Shown here one piece after another: positions 1 through 6,343 of a stretch of 14,480 nt of DNA. The notes beneath the pieces are model-generated. The model did no database searches. It worked only from the letters and a program-made list of their open reading frames with translations, and was not told the DNA's origin. The DNA comes from CAYSHJ01 sp964589725 (GTDB taxonomy: Bacteria; Planctomycetota; Planctomycetia; Planctomycetales; Planctomycetaceae), in contig CAZPUJ010000411.1 of NCBI GenBank assembly GCA_964589725.1, positions 1-14,480 on the forward strand. Direction: 5' to 3'. The stretch's first letter is position 1, and every line of letters begins with the position of its first letter. Made by a program: the position numbers and the translations under genes.

Positions 1-563
1 CCCAATCCCTGCAAGAGGCGGCGATGCCATTGATACATCAAGTCCCGTACCGGCGCGACCACCAACGTCGAAATCGCCAAATCGCGCAGGATGGTCAGGG
101 CCACTTCGGTCTTGCCCGTGCCAGTCGGCATCACGACCACGCCGCTTTGAGTTTTCTTCCAAGCGGTTACGGCCACGACTTGATCGGCTCGCAGTTCATG
201 CAGAGCGACCTGCGGCCAACGCACCGACTTCCACCAGGCGACTTCGTCGATCACGTTGGCCCGCGTCTGCGCCAAGCGCTCACGCAACTGCCGATAATGC
301 AACGCATCGCATCGCCACGCCGAGATCCGCGCGTCCCACACCCACGTTCCGGCGGGCAACAAGTCATCGGCCATGGCTTTGGACGCCCGCTCAAGAATCA
401 GCGTCCCGGCCGAAAACTTGATCCGCACATTCCGTGGCGGACGCTGCCAGCGTCCGCTCGCCTCCGATGTCGAAGGCATCGCCGACGCTGGCAGTGTCGG
501 CAACGACGAAGACAGGTCCTCGGCTTCGTACGTCTTTGGTGATGTTTGTCGAAATGAACTCAT
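1..563 (-). CDS. SF2 DEAD/DEAH-box helicase, XPB-like, N-terminal part (runs off left edge)
   Basis: Reading the minus strand from 563 gives about 187 open codons to the window edge, after an in-frame TAG. Residues about 145-152 are a Walker A motif (MPTGTGKT), preceded by a Q-motif-like stretch (LHELRADQVVAVTAW, 121-135) and followed by a motif Ia-like segment (TLVVAPVRDLMYQW). This order is typical of XPB/RadD-type superfamily 2 helicases, which use ATP to move on or open duplex DNA. The C-terminal RecA domain lies outside the window, so DNA repair versus another role cannot be told. The start is uncertain. ATG at 563 is the first available, but the first 45 residues are low complexity and encoded by a palindrome array (437-501), and the family-like sequence begins only at VRIKFSAGTLIL. 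A GTG at 428 could be the native start, leaving the repeats in the leader. The gene lies 88 bases downstream of pnp on the same strand. Confidence 0.8.
   Translation of the reverse strand, partial: MSSFRQTSPKTYEAEDLSSSLPTLPASAMPSTSEASGRWQRPPRNVRIKFSAGTLILERASKAMADDLLPAGTWVWDARISAWRCDALHYRQLRERLAQTRANVIDEVAWWKSVRWPQVALHELRADQVVAVTAWKKTQSGVVVMPTGTGKTEVALTILRDLAISTLVVAPVRDLMYQWHRRLLQGL
437..501. repeat. Cluster of three small palindromes at the helicase 5' end
   Basis: Positions 437-457 form a perfect 10-bp inverted repeat (GCGGACGCTG / CAGCGTCCGC) around one base. Positions 481-501 form a 10-bp inverted repeat (GCCGACGCTG / CAGTGTCGGC) with one G/T-compatible mismatch. Between them 465-469 and 477-481 (CGATG/CATCG) can also pair. 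The two outer palindromes share the core GACGCTG-CAGCGTC, so they look like two copies of one element, resembling a REP/BIME arrangement. They lie inside the open frame of the helicase. Confidence 0.7.
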
Positions 564-651
564 TGGCAGCACCGCGAAAAGAAACTACGAGTGACCCGAC
601 GCGGCGGTTGTGATGTTGCGCAATTCTAAGGTATCGGCTGAAAACAGCGCC

Positions 652-1476
652 TCACGAAAGTTGCTCGAACACGCGCGGAATCAGTCGCGACAACTTCTCG
701 CCTCCTTGGGCCGCGACGGCCAGAATCTTTTCGATAACGACCGGCTCCAAAGCGTCCGGCAGGCACAGGTCGGTCACGATCGAAAAGCCCAGGACTCGCA
801 GGCCGGCGTGTTTGGCGACGATCACCTCGGGGACGGTGCTCATGCCCACCACGTCGGCTCCCATACCGCGCAACATGCGGTACTCGGCACGAGTCTCCAG
901 GTTCGGACCGGCCACGGCGATAAAGACGCCCTTGTGAGCCGTGACACCCAGTTCCAAAGCCGACTGCAACGCCAGCGAACTCAGCGCGCGGTCGTAAGGC
1001 TCGCACATGTCCGGAAAGCGTGGGCCGAGGTTGTCGTCATTGATGCCCCGAAGCGGATTGTCTCCCATCAAGTTGATTTGATCGTCAATGACGACGACGT
1101 CGGACAACTCGAACTGCGGGTTCAGGCCCCCTGCCGCGTTGGTCACGATCAGCGTATCGGCTCCGAGGGCTTTCATGACGCGTACGGGAAACGTGACCTG
1201 CTGCATCGAGTAACCTTCGTAGAAATGGAAGCGACCTTCCATCGCCACGATCGGCACGCCCTTGAGCTCTCCGCAGACCAACTGACCGGCGTGAGACTGC
1301 ACCGTCGATTCCGGGAAGTGTGGAATCTCGCCGTAAGAAATCACGGTCTTGTTCGCGACTTGCTCGGCCAGCCCGCCGAGCCCAGTTCCCAGGATTAATC
1401 CTGCTCGCGGCGGATCAGACCAGTGTGAACGAACGAAAGCCGACGCCTCATTGATTTGTTGGGCGAGTCCGAGCAT
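652..1476 (-). CDS. Purine nucleoside phosphorylase, trimeric (PNP/MTAP) family
   Basis: This 274-residue protein is the usual length for the trimeric PNP family, which splits purine nucleosides with phosphate into base and ribose-1-phosphate in cytoplasmic purine salvage. Visible family motifs: phosphate loop LGTGLGG (29-35); His62 in the QSHAG block; EGRFHFYEGYS (80-90), containing the phosphate-site His84 and Tyr86; TNAAGGLNP (112-120); INLMGDNPLRG (134-144); GPNLET with the purine-binding Glu194; GMSTVPEV (211-218). The residue matching Asn243 of human PNP is Asp236 (FSIVTDL), which bears on substrate choice. The start at 1476 is preceded by a weak GGGAAAG about 9 bases upstream. It follows the acidic-protein gene by 27 bases and precedes the helicase, so the three may be co-transcribed. 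The family call is near certain; preference for guanosine/inosine or for adenosine/methylthioadenosine is open. Confidence 0.95.
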   Translation of the reverse strand: MLGLAQQINEASAFVRSHWSDPPRAGLILGTGLGGLAEQVANKTVISYGEIPHFPESTVQSHAGQLVCGELKGVPIVAMEGRFHFYEGYSMQQVTFPVRVMKALGADTLIVTNAAGGLNPQFELSDVVVIDDQINLMGDNPLRGINDDNLGPRFPDMCEPYDRALSSLALQSALELGVTAHKGVFIAVAGPNLETRAEYRMLRGMGADVVGMSTVPEVIVAKHAGLRVLGFSIVTDLCLPDALEPVVIEKILAVAAQGGEKLSRLIPRVFEQLS

Positions 1477-1503
1477 GCCGTGGCTTTCCCATTGATCGCG
1501 GAA

Positions 1504-1866
1504 CTATTCATCCTCGGCTCCTTCGTCGATCCCAGCATCGTCATCGCTGTCGTCGAAGTCGTCATCGTCGTCGAGTTCGTCTTCGAGCTCATCTTCTTCC
1601 AGCTCATCCTCCTCCAATTCGTCGTCATCGAAGTCGTCGTCATCGAAGTCGTCGTCATCAAAGTCGTCGTCGTCGTCGTCGTCGTCGTCGAATTCCTCGA
1701 AGTCGTCGCCTTCGCCGCCTCCAAAGTCTCCACCGTCATCGTCGTCACGAAGGTCAACGATCAAAGCGCGATCACCTTGCGGAGTGAGTCCCATCCACTC
1801 TTCGGTGGTGGCCCCGGTGTGCGGGGATATTTCCGCCTCGATGCATGCAAGAACCATCTGTGACAA
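1504..1866 (-). CDS. Small highly acidic Asp/Glu pentapeptide-repeat protein
   Basis: This 120-residue protein has an ordinary N-terminus (residues 1-40, containing ISPHTGATTEEWMGLTPQ and RALIVDLR) followed by about 80 residues made almost only of Asp, Glu, Phe, Leu and Gly. The tail has FDDDD pentads (about 69-83) and then ELEED pentads (about 83-97), matching 15-base tandem repeats in the DNA. I do not recognise the family. The structured-looking head and strongly negative, probably disordered tail suggest a cation- or protein-binding role, but this is inference. It lies 27 bases upstream of pnp on the same strand and is probably first in that operon. A candidate promoter lies at 1924-1952. 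The opposite strand has long hydrophobic frames here; these are artefacts of the repeat. Confidence 0.7.
   Translation of the reverse strand: MSQMVLACIEAEISPHTGATTEEWMGLTPQGDRALIVDLRDDDDGGDFGGGEGDDFEEFDDDDDDDDDFDDDDFDDDDFDDDELEEDELEEDELEDELDDDDDFDDSDDDAGIDEGAEDE
1618..1690. repeat. Trinucleotide / 15-base tandem repeat tract in the acidic-protein gene
   Basis: Positions 1663-1690 are a pure run of GTC units (28 bases). The adjoining 1618-1662 consists of near-identical 15-base units that encode FDDDD on the minus strand. Such tracts can change length by slippage; whole-unit changes would keep the frame. Confidence 0.85.
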
Positions 1867-1923
1867 CCTCGAAGCTTCGGATCAATGATGTCGGCGCCAG
1901 GCCGATGCCCAGCAACGGGGGAG

Positions 1924-1952
1924 TCTTTAGTGGTGACGACACTCTTTGTCAA
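1924..1952 (-). promoter_or_regulatory. Possible sigma-70-type promoter for the acidic protein-pnp unit
   Basis: On the minus strand, TTGACA (1952-1947) is a perfect -35 box. It is followed after 17 bases by TAAAGA (1929-1924), a weak -10 box. The predicted transcript start near 1917 would give a leader of about 50 bases to the start codon at 1866. The -10 match is poor, so this is a candidate only. Confidence 0.35.
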
Positions 1953-2099
1953 GCAATCTCTTGCGGCATAAATTCGGCAGAAGTGCGCGGCCGACTTCGG
2001 CCTGATTCATCATTTTCACGCGAACTCTTCTGCCACGCAGAAATCGCCGCTTTTCGGTGTTTTCCTCAATCCGAATGCCTGGCGAACGGAGCGTGCCGG

Positions 2100-2342
2100 A
2101 ACTATTTCGAGACGGCAAGCGGCTCTGGACTCGTTGAGAAATCGTTGGCGCCGCTAAGAGTCCGCAGCCATTTCCATCGGCAGAAACTTGATCGCCGCGT
2201 TGCGTTCCAACCGAGTGTTCTCGGCCAAGAAGACTTCTCCCATCCCACCGGCGACGAGTTTCGACGTGATGTGATAGTGGCCACCAAGACGCTTCACCAC
2301 ATTCTGGAATTGAAACACGGGGGTCATTTCTTTCCTTATCAA
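2100..2342 (-). pseudogene. Broken Ser/Thr protein kinase N-lobe fragment
   Basis: The minus frame from 2342 contains HYHITSKLVAGGMGEVFLAE, a kinase glycine loop, followed by NAAIKFLP, which holds the ATP-anchoring Lys of subdomain II. A TAG at 2156-2154 interrupts the frame. Beyond it the same frame continues with RRQRFLNESRAACRLE, which fits the alpha-C region of planctomycete and other bacterial PknB-type kinases. Homology then ends. The HRD catalytic loop, the DFG motif and any receptor part are absent, so this is a remnant of roughly 80 codons. It fills most of the 629-base stretch between the acidic-protein gene and the M20 peptidase, in which I see no other gene. Confidence 0.75.
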
Positions 2343-2495
2343 GCGGTAATTTCCGAATACATCGACAAGCCCGTGCCGTCGAAGTCGAGAGCCACTGAGA
2401 TTCGCGAAGCCGACGCCGAAGGTGTAAAACTCTTGCCGATTTCCCGACCTTCTTCGGTCTCAACTTTGGTAGTCCCGATTAACCACGGATATCCC

Positions 2496-3698
2496 ATGCC
2501 GTCACGAACTTCAGTGTCACTTCCGCCTGTCGACTTCGATCGCGAGGCGGCGGTTCAACTCGTCACTGAGCTGATCGCGATTCCCGGCAAGAGCACACAG
2601 GAAGGTCGCGTCGTCGAGTACATTCGTCGGCGGCTGCTGTCAGCCGGCGTCCCCGAAGCGCGGATCACGATCGACGACGTCAACCAGCGCAGTCCGGCTG
2701 GCGGCGAGGCCGGAAACTTGATCGTGAAGCTTGCTGGCACGAGGCGCGGGCCGCGTCGATTGTTGATGGCTCACGTCGACACAGTGCCTCTGGCAGTCGG
2801 AGCCAAGCCTGTACGTGACGGCGATTTGATTCGCTCGGCTGATCCAAGAACCGCGCTTGGCGGCGACGATCGCGGCGGCGCGGCCGTGATCTTGAAAACG
2901 CTGCTCACGATTCTGAAACACAACGTGCCGCACCCGCCGTTGACATTCTTTTGGCCCGTGCAGGAAGAGATCGGCTTACTGGGAGCACGCTTCGTCAGGC
3001 CACGATCGCTCGGACAGCCAAAGCTGTGTTTCAACTGGGACGGCGGAGCGGCTTATGTCGCCGCGATTGGGGCGACCGGCGCTTATGACATCAACATCGA
3101 CATCTTCGGCGTCGCCGCTCACGCCGGCGCGCATCCCGAACAAGGCGCCAGCGCGATCGCGATGACCAGTCTGGCCATCGCCGATCTGACGTCGAATGGT
3201 TGGCACGGACTAATCGAGAAGGGCCAACACCGCGGCACTAGCAACGTCGGCCTCGTTCATGGCGGCGACGCCACCAACGTCGTGACGCCGCACGTCCGCG
3301 TGAGGGCCGAGGCACGCAGTCACGATCCCAAGTTCCGCACCAAGATCGTGAACGCGATTCGAGACAGCTTCGTCAAAGCCGCGAAGCAAGTCCGTACCGA
3401 CGGCGGACAACACGGCCACATCGACTTCCATTCCGAGCTGAAATACGAATCGTTTTGCTTGGCGACGTCTGAACCGTGTGTCGTCGCGGCTTGCGAAGCG
3501 ATTCGTTCGGTCAGCCTCGAACCGGAGACCCGCATCAGCAACGGCGGCCTGGATGCCAATTGGATGACCCTTCACGGCCTGCCGACGGTCACGCTCGGCT
3601 GCGGCCAGCAAGCGATCCATACGACCGACGAAGTACTGCACGTTCCGAGCTTCTTGCAGGCGTGTGAGATTGCACTAAGGTTGGCCATCGCAACGTAG
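2496..3698 (+). CDS. M20-family metallopeptidase, PepT-like
   Basis: This 400-residue protein matches the usual length of the PepT-like M20 group, di-zinc cytoplasmic peptidases that trim amino acids from short peptides. Visible metal and catalytic sites: MAHVDTV (His93, Asp95), LGGDDRGG (Asp124/125), VQEEIGL (Glu157, Glu158), NWDGG (Asp182) and the C-terminal IHTTDE (His375). The lid or dimerisation domain carries GVAAHAGAHPEQG (about 205-217). The frame is open further upstream to 1845, but that part overlaps the kinase remnant on the other strand and has no family sequence. ATG 2496, just before the helix DREAAVQLVTELI, is therefore chosen. No clear Shine-Dalgarno sequence precedes it. It is a single plus-strand gene converging on the asparaginase gene. 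The exact substrate is unknown. Confidence 0.92.
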   Translation: MPSRTSVSLPPVDFDREAAVQLVTELIAIPGKSTQEGRVVEYIRRRLLSAGVPEARITIDDVNQRSPAGGEAGNLIVKLAGTRRGPRRLLMAHVDTVPLAVGAKPVRDGDLIRSADPRTALGGDDRGGAAVILKTLLTILKHNVPHPPLTFFWPVQEEIGLLGARFVRPRSLGQPKLCFNWDGGAAYVAAIGATGAYDINIDIFGVAAHAGAHPEQGASAIAMTSLAIADLTSNGWHGLIEKGQHRGTSNVGLVHGGDATNVVTPHVRVRAEARSHDPKFRTKIVNAIRDSFVKAAKQVRTDGGQHGHIDFHSELKYESFCLATSEPCVVAACEAIRSVSLEPETRISNGGLDANWMTLHGLPTVTLGCGQQAIHTTDEVLHVPSFLQACEIALRLAIAT

Positions 3699-3707
3699 CT
3701 GAATTCC

Positions 3708-3742
3708 ACGCTCATTCCCAAGCGGGGTTTGGAAACGAGCGT
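3708..3742. terminator. Hairpin between convergent genes (repeat-type, possible bidirectional terminator)
   Basis: Arms 3708-3723 (ACGCTCATTCCCAAGC) and 3727-3742 (GTTTGGAAACGAGCGT) pair over 16 bases with three transition mismatches around a GGG loop. The hairpin sits in the 52-base gap between the stop codons of the M20 peptidase and the asparaginase. It has no U-tract, so termination is inferred from position. The arms resemble a REP-like sequence (cgttcccaagc...gcttgggaacg) that I recall as widespread in bacteria. Confidence 0.6.
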
Positions 3743-3750
3743 GACGACAG

Positions 3751-4809
3751 CTACTTTGGCTCAAAAATCATCACGCGCGACTGGCCGTCTTTCGTGATGT
3801 AGCCGCGATACATGCCTTCGGTGTTGTACGACGGATGGAAGCGGCCGCTGTGGTCGAGACAGATGATGCCTCCCTCGCCGCCGGCGGCCTTGAGTTTCTT
3901 GCGGATCACTTCGTCGGCGGCTTCGTGGACAGGCAGGCCCTTATACTTCATCAGCGAGACAACGTCGTGAGCGACGGCGAATCGAATGAAGTATTCGCCG
4001 TGCCCGGTCGCGGAGATCGCGCAGGCCTCGTTATCGGCATACGTGCCGGCACCGATAATCGGTGAATCGCCGACGCGGCCGAAGCGTTTGTTCGACATAC
4101 CGCCCGTTGACGTTCCGGCCGCAAGATTTCCGGATTTGTCGAGCGCGACGGCTCCGACCGTGCCAAACGAAAACCCGGGAAGACGCCGCGATGCGACATC
4201 CGCCTCGTCTGACTCCTGACCCTTGACCCCTGACCCCTGGTCCAACTGCGACCGCTTCTTCTCTTCATCGAGTTGCTTTTGCAGTTGCTTCCAACGCTTT
4301 TCCGTCCAAAAGTATTTCGGATCGACGATTTCCAGCCCAACTTCCTTCGCGAACGCTTCCGCGCCGCGGCTGATGAGCATCACATGTTTCGTTTTCTCCA
4401 TGACGGCTCGCGCGGCGGAGATGGGATTCTTGATCGTCGTCACGCCCGCGACAGAGCCGGCCTTCAGCATCTTGCCGTCCATGATTGACGAATCCAGTTC
4501 ATTTCGTCCGTCGTGCGTGAAGACCGCTCCCTTGCCGGCGTTGAACGTCGGCGAGTCTTCCATCAATCGAATCGCTGCTTCGACGGCGTCCAAGCCGGTC
4601 GCGTTCGGCACTTGCAGTACGGCGTATCCGACGCGCAGAGCTTTCTCCAATTCCGTTCGCACGGCCTTGTCGATCTCCGGCGTCATCTCCGCCTTGTCGA
4701 GCCCGATGCCGCCATGAATGGCCAAGATGACGTTCTCAACCACAGCGTCTTCTCCTCGAGCGACCGCGGACAGACTCAGCAGAAGAGCGATGCACGCGAA
4801 TAACTTCAT
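3751..4809 (-). CDS. Secreted isoaspartyl peptidase / L-asparaginase (Ntn-hydrolase)
   Basis: This 352-residue protein belongs to the plant-type asparaginase family, which is made as a precursor and cuts itself before a Thr to form alpha and beta chains. It hydrolyses isoaspartyl dipeptides and asparagine. Residues 1-19 are a signal peptide, so it acts outside the cytoplasm. The alpha part shows AIHGGIG (30-36) and FNAGKGAVFT (89-98). The self-cleavage site is Gly216-Thr217 in FGTVGAVALD, followed by TSTGGM (233-238), RVGDSPIIGAGTYA with substrate-binding Arg245 and Asp248, and ATGHGE (267-272). The linker just before Thr217 has a low-complexity piece (about 187-206) encoded by TGACCCC-type repeats. 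A GAGGT Shine-Dalgarno lies just upstream of ATG 4809. The gene is last in the long minus-strand run, 79 bases after the unknown secreted gene, with an inverted repeat between them. Confidence 0.94.
   Translation of the reverse strand: MKLFACIALLLSLSAVARGEDAVVENVILAIHGGIGLDKAEMTPEIDKAVRTELEKALRVGYAVLQVPNATGLDAVEAAIRLMEDSPTFNAGKGAVFTHDGRNELDSSIMDGKMLKAGSVAGVTTIKNPISAARAVMEKTKHVMLISRGAEAFAKEVGLEIVDPKYFWTEKRWKQLQKQLDEEKKRSQLDQGSGVKGQESDEADVASRRLPGFSFGTVGAVALDKSGNLAAGTSTGGMSNKRFGRVGDSPIIGAGTYADNEACAISATGHGEYFIRFAVAHDVVSLMKYKGLPVHEAADEVIRKKLKAAGGEGGIICLDHSGRFHPSYNTEGMYRGYITKDGQSRVMIFEPK
4211..4240. repeat. TGACCCC-type tandem repeat inside the asparaginase gene
   Basis: The plus strand reads TGACCCT, TGACCCC, TGACCCC back to back (4217-4237), flanked by the related GACTCC. 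On the coding strand it gives the in-frame residues DQGSGVKGQES in the linker ahead of the self-cleavage Thr. It looks like a dispersed low-complexity element rather than ancestral coding sequence. Confidence 0.65.
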
Positions 4810-4829
4810 GGGACACCTCGACGATTGAA

Positions 4830-4885
4830 AAATCCGAAACTCGAAATTCGAAGAAGAGTCTGACCATTCGGGTTTCGGATTTCGA
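4830..4885. repeat. Inverted repeat between the unknown secreted gene and the asparaginase gene
   Basis: Arm 4832-4845 (ATCCGAAACTCGAA) pairs with 4867-4880 (TTCGGGTTTCGGAT) with one mismatch, leaving a 21-base loop. AT-richer repeat sequence (TCGAAATTCGAA, TTTCGAG) flanks both arms. It lies just after the stop at 4889 and 20-75 bases before the asparaginase start, so it could act as a terminator or attenuator. Confidence 0.55.
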
Positions 4886-4888
4886 GGC

Positions 4889-6271
4889 TCACTTCACCGC
4901 TTGCCGAGGCGGCACGAAGTCCAGCAAGCGGACGATGCTCAAATCGCGATCAGCGAACTTCTCCAGATTCTTCGTCTCGACGGCGAACACAAACGCGATT
5001 TGCTGGCCTGCAGGCGAAGCACACAGGTGATAGAACCATGTCATCGGCGCGCCGTCCGCTTCGCCGTCGACGGTGACTCGAAATAGGTATCGGCGGTCCT
5101 GCGAATTAAGCGGCGGAACCTGTGCGGCTTTCGTGATCGACTTCAACTTCTTGCCGAGCGTTTGCCGGATGTCCGCTTGAAACTGATCTTCGGATGTGTG
5201 GCTGCCAGCGGCCGCGGCCGGAACAGGCGAGATATTGCACTGCGCGATCAGGCTGCCTTGATCCATTAGGCGAAACACGCCGACGTCCTTTGTCTGATGA
5301 AACAGATGCCAGCCGCGATCGTGATAGAAGCGGATGCCCCAAGATTCGAAACGAAGAAACTGCATCTCCGTCGTCGGTTCGATCGGGATGTCTTTCACGG
5401 CGGCATCGTTGAGCAATTCGGCGTCGCTCGCGCCGTCCGCCAACGAACGATCGACGACGACGGAGGCCGTGACCTCCAAGCCGGGACTGACCGCGCCGAC
5501 AGAGCGCGTCTCCGTCTGCTTCAATTGTGCTCGCGAGATCATTCGCCGCTGTCGATCGAACAAGAATTCGCCGGAGATCTCGACCGAGGCGTTCGCGCCG
5601 TGCGTCGCACCTTCGGCATCGCCGTGGAACGACACTCGGGCCGCGCGGGCGTTCGTCTCGTCCAGCTTGCAGGTCATCTCGCCTTTAAGCATGGCTTCCA
5701 GTCCGGACAGCATTTGCACCGCCCAGCTTTCGGGCTTCCACGTGTCGCCGACCGCGACGGCGGCCGGCGGCAACAGGCCCACGAGTGCTAGGCTGTCCCC
5801 CGGCGTGCGGATCAGTTCGAGTTGATCGCACGTCAGCGTTGCGGACGGGCTGTAGAGAAACGGTCCCTCACGCCGGCCGTGAGCGATGATCAAATACTTC
5901 GTTTCAGGCAGCCGAATGTTTGACTTCTTGGGCTGTGTGGCATTGGCTGAAGCGTCCGTCGGGACGACTTCGATGTCGGAATTCGCGAACCGATACAACC
6001 GCGCGGAGCGCAATTTTTCGGCATCGCGGCCGGCTCCGCTCAGTCGGCGTTCGAGAAACCGATAATCGGCGTCGGAGTTGAGTTTCAACGGAATTGTCTT
6101 GCCACCGCCGGTGGCGGTTTTCAACTCCCCGGCGACGATAACGCGGCTGCGGACAGAACGGACACGCGCGTCGGATTCAGGTTCGGCGAGCTCAACGCGA
6201 TCGGCAGCGATTGACACGCGCAGACCCAAGACGAGAAGCAGGCACCCGAACCAAAGCGCATTCATTCGCAT
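4889..6271 (-). CDS. Secreted protein of unknown function
   Basis: This 460-residue protein has a signal peptide (hydrophobic WFGCLLLVLGL, cleavage near SIAA) and otherwise looks soluble. I do not recognise a named domain. The middle contains AVAVGDTWKPESWAVQML (about 170-187) and a later segment GEFLFDRQRRMISRAQL, a pattern I associate with beta-rich secreted planctomycete proteins that report on measured or processed quantities. The C-terminal third (MTWFYHLCAS, IAFVFAVETKNLEKF) resembles a lipoprotein-like beta fold, but this is only an impression. ATG 6271 is supported by GGGAGG 7 bases upstream. The gene starts 42 bases after the dxs stop on the same strand and is followed by the asparaginase gene, so all three may be co-transcribed. 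Function unknown; export is the firm statement. Confidence 0.8.
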   Translation of the reverse strand: MRMNALWFGCLLLVLGLRVSIAADRVELAEPESDARVRSVRSRVIVAGELKTATGGGKTIPLKLNSDADYRFLERRLSGAGRDAEKLRSARLYRFANSDIEVVPTDASANATQPKKSNIRLPETKYLIIAHGRREGPFLYSPSATLTCDQLELIRTPGDSLALVGLLPPAAVAVGDTWKPESWAVQMLSGLEAMLKGEMTCKLDETNARAARVSFHGDAEGATHGANASVEISGEFLFDRQRRMISRAQLKQTETRSVGAVSPGLEVTASVVVDRSLADGASDAELLNDAAVKDIPIEPTTEMQFLRFESWGIRFYHDRGWHLFHQTKDVGVFRLMDQGSLIAQCNISPVPAAAAGSHTSEDQFQADIRQTLGKKLKSITKAAQVPPLNSQDRRYLFRVTVDGEADGAPMTWFYHLCASPAGQQIAFVFAVETKNLEKFADRDLSIVRLLDFVPPRQAVK

Positions 6272-6302
6272 GCTCGAACCTCCCTGCTTGTCTTCCTGTC
6301 CC

Positions 6303-6343
6303 GTCCCCTCGCTCTAACCCTCTCCCCGCAGTGGCGAGGGGAC
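6303..6343. repeat. Palindrome spanning the dxs stop codon
   Basis: GTCCCCTCGC (6303-6312) and GCGAGGGGAC (6334-6343) are perfect 10-base inverted arms around a 21-base loop. The dxs stop codon (6316-6314) lies in the loop, and the right arm encodes part of the Dxs tail (VPSPLRGEG). It has the look of a dispersed element that supplied the end of the gene. It could fold at the dxs/downstream-gene boundary. Confidence 0.65.

Noticed and set aside
24..542. Plus-strand open frame at the left edge
   Set aside because: The minus strand here encodes a helicase with a clear Walker A motif; the plus frame is its shadow.
1618..1690. Possible CRISPR-like array
   Set aside because: The units are contiguous 3- and 15-base coding repeats with no spacers; no CRISPR array or cas gene is seen in the window.
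1456..1863. Plus-strand hydrophobic Val/Ile-rich frame that looks like a membrane protein
   Set aside because: It is the complement of the Asp/Glu codon repeat; hydrophobicity follows from reading GTC/ATC units on the other strand.
1845..2495. N-terminal extension of the M20 peptidase frame (617 residues in total)
   Set aside because: The added part has no family sequence and lies opposite the kinase remnant; M20 homology begins just after ATG 2496.
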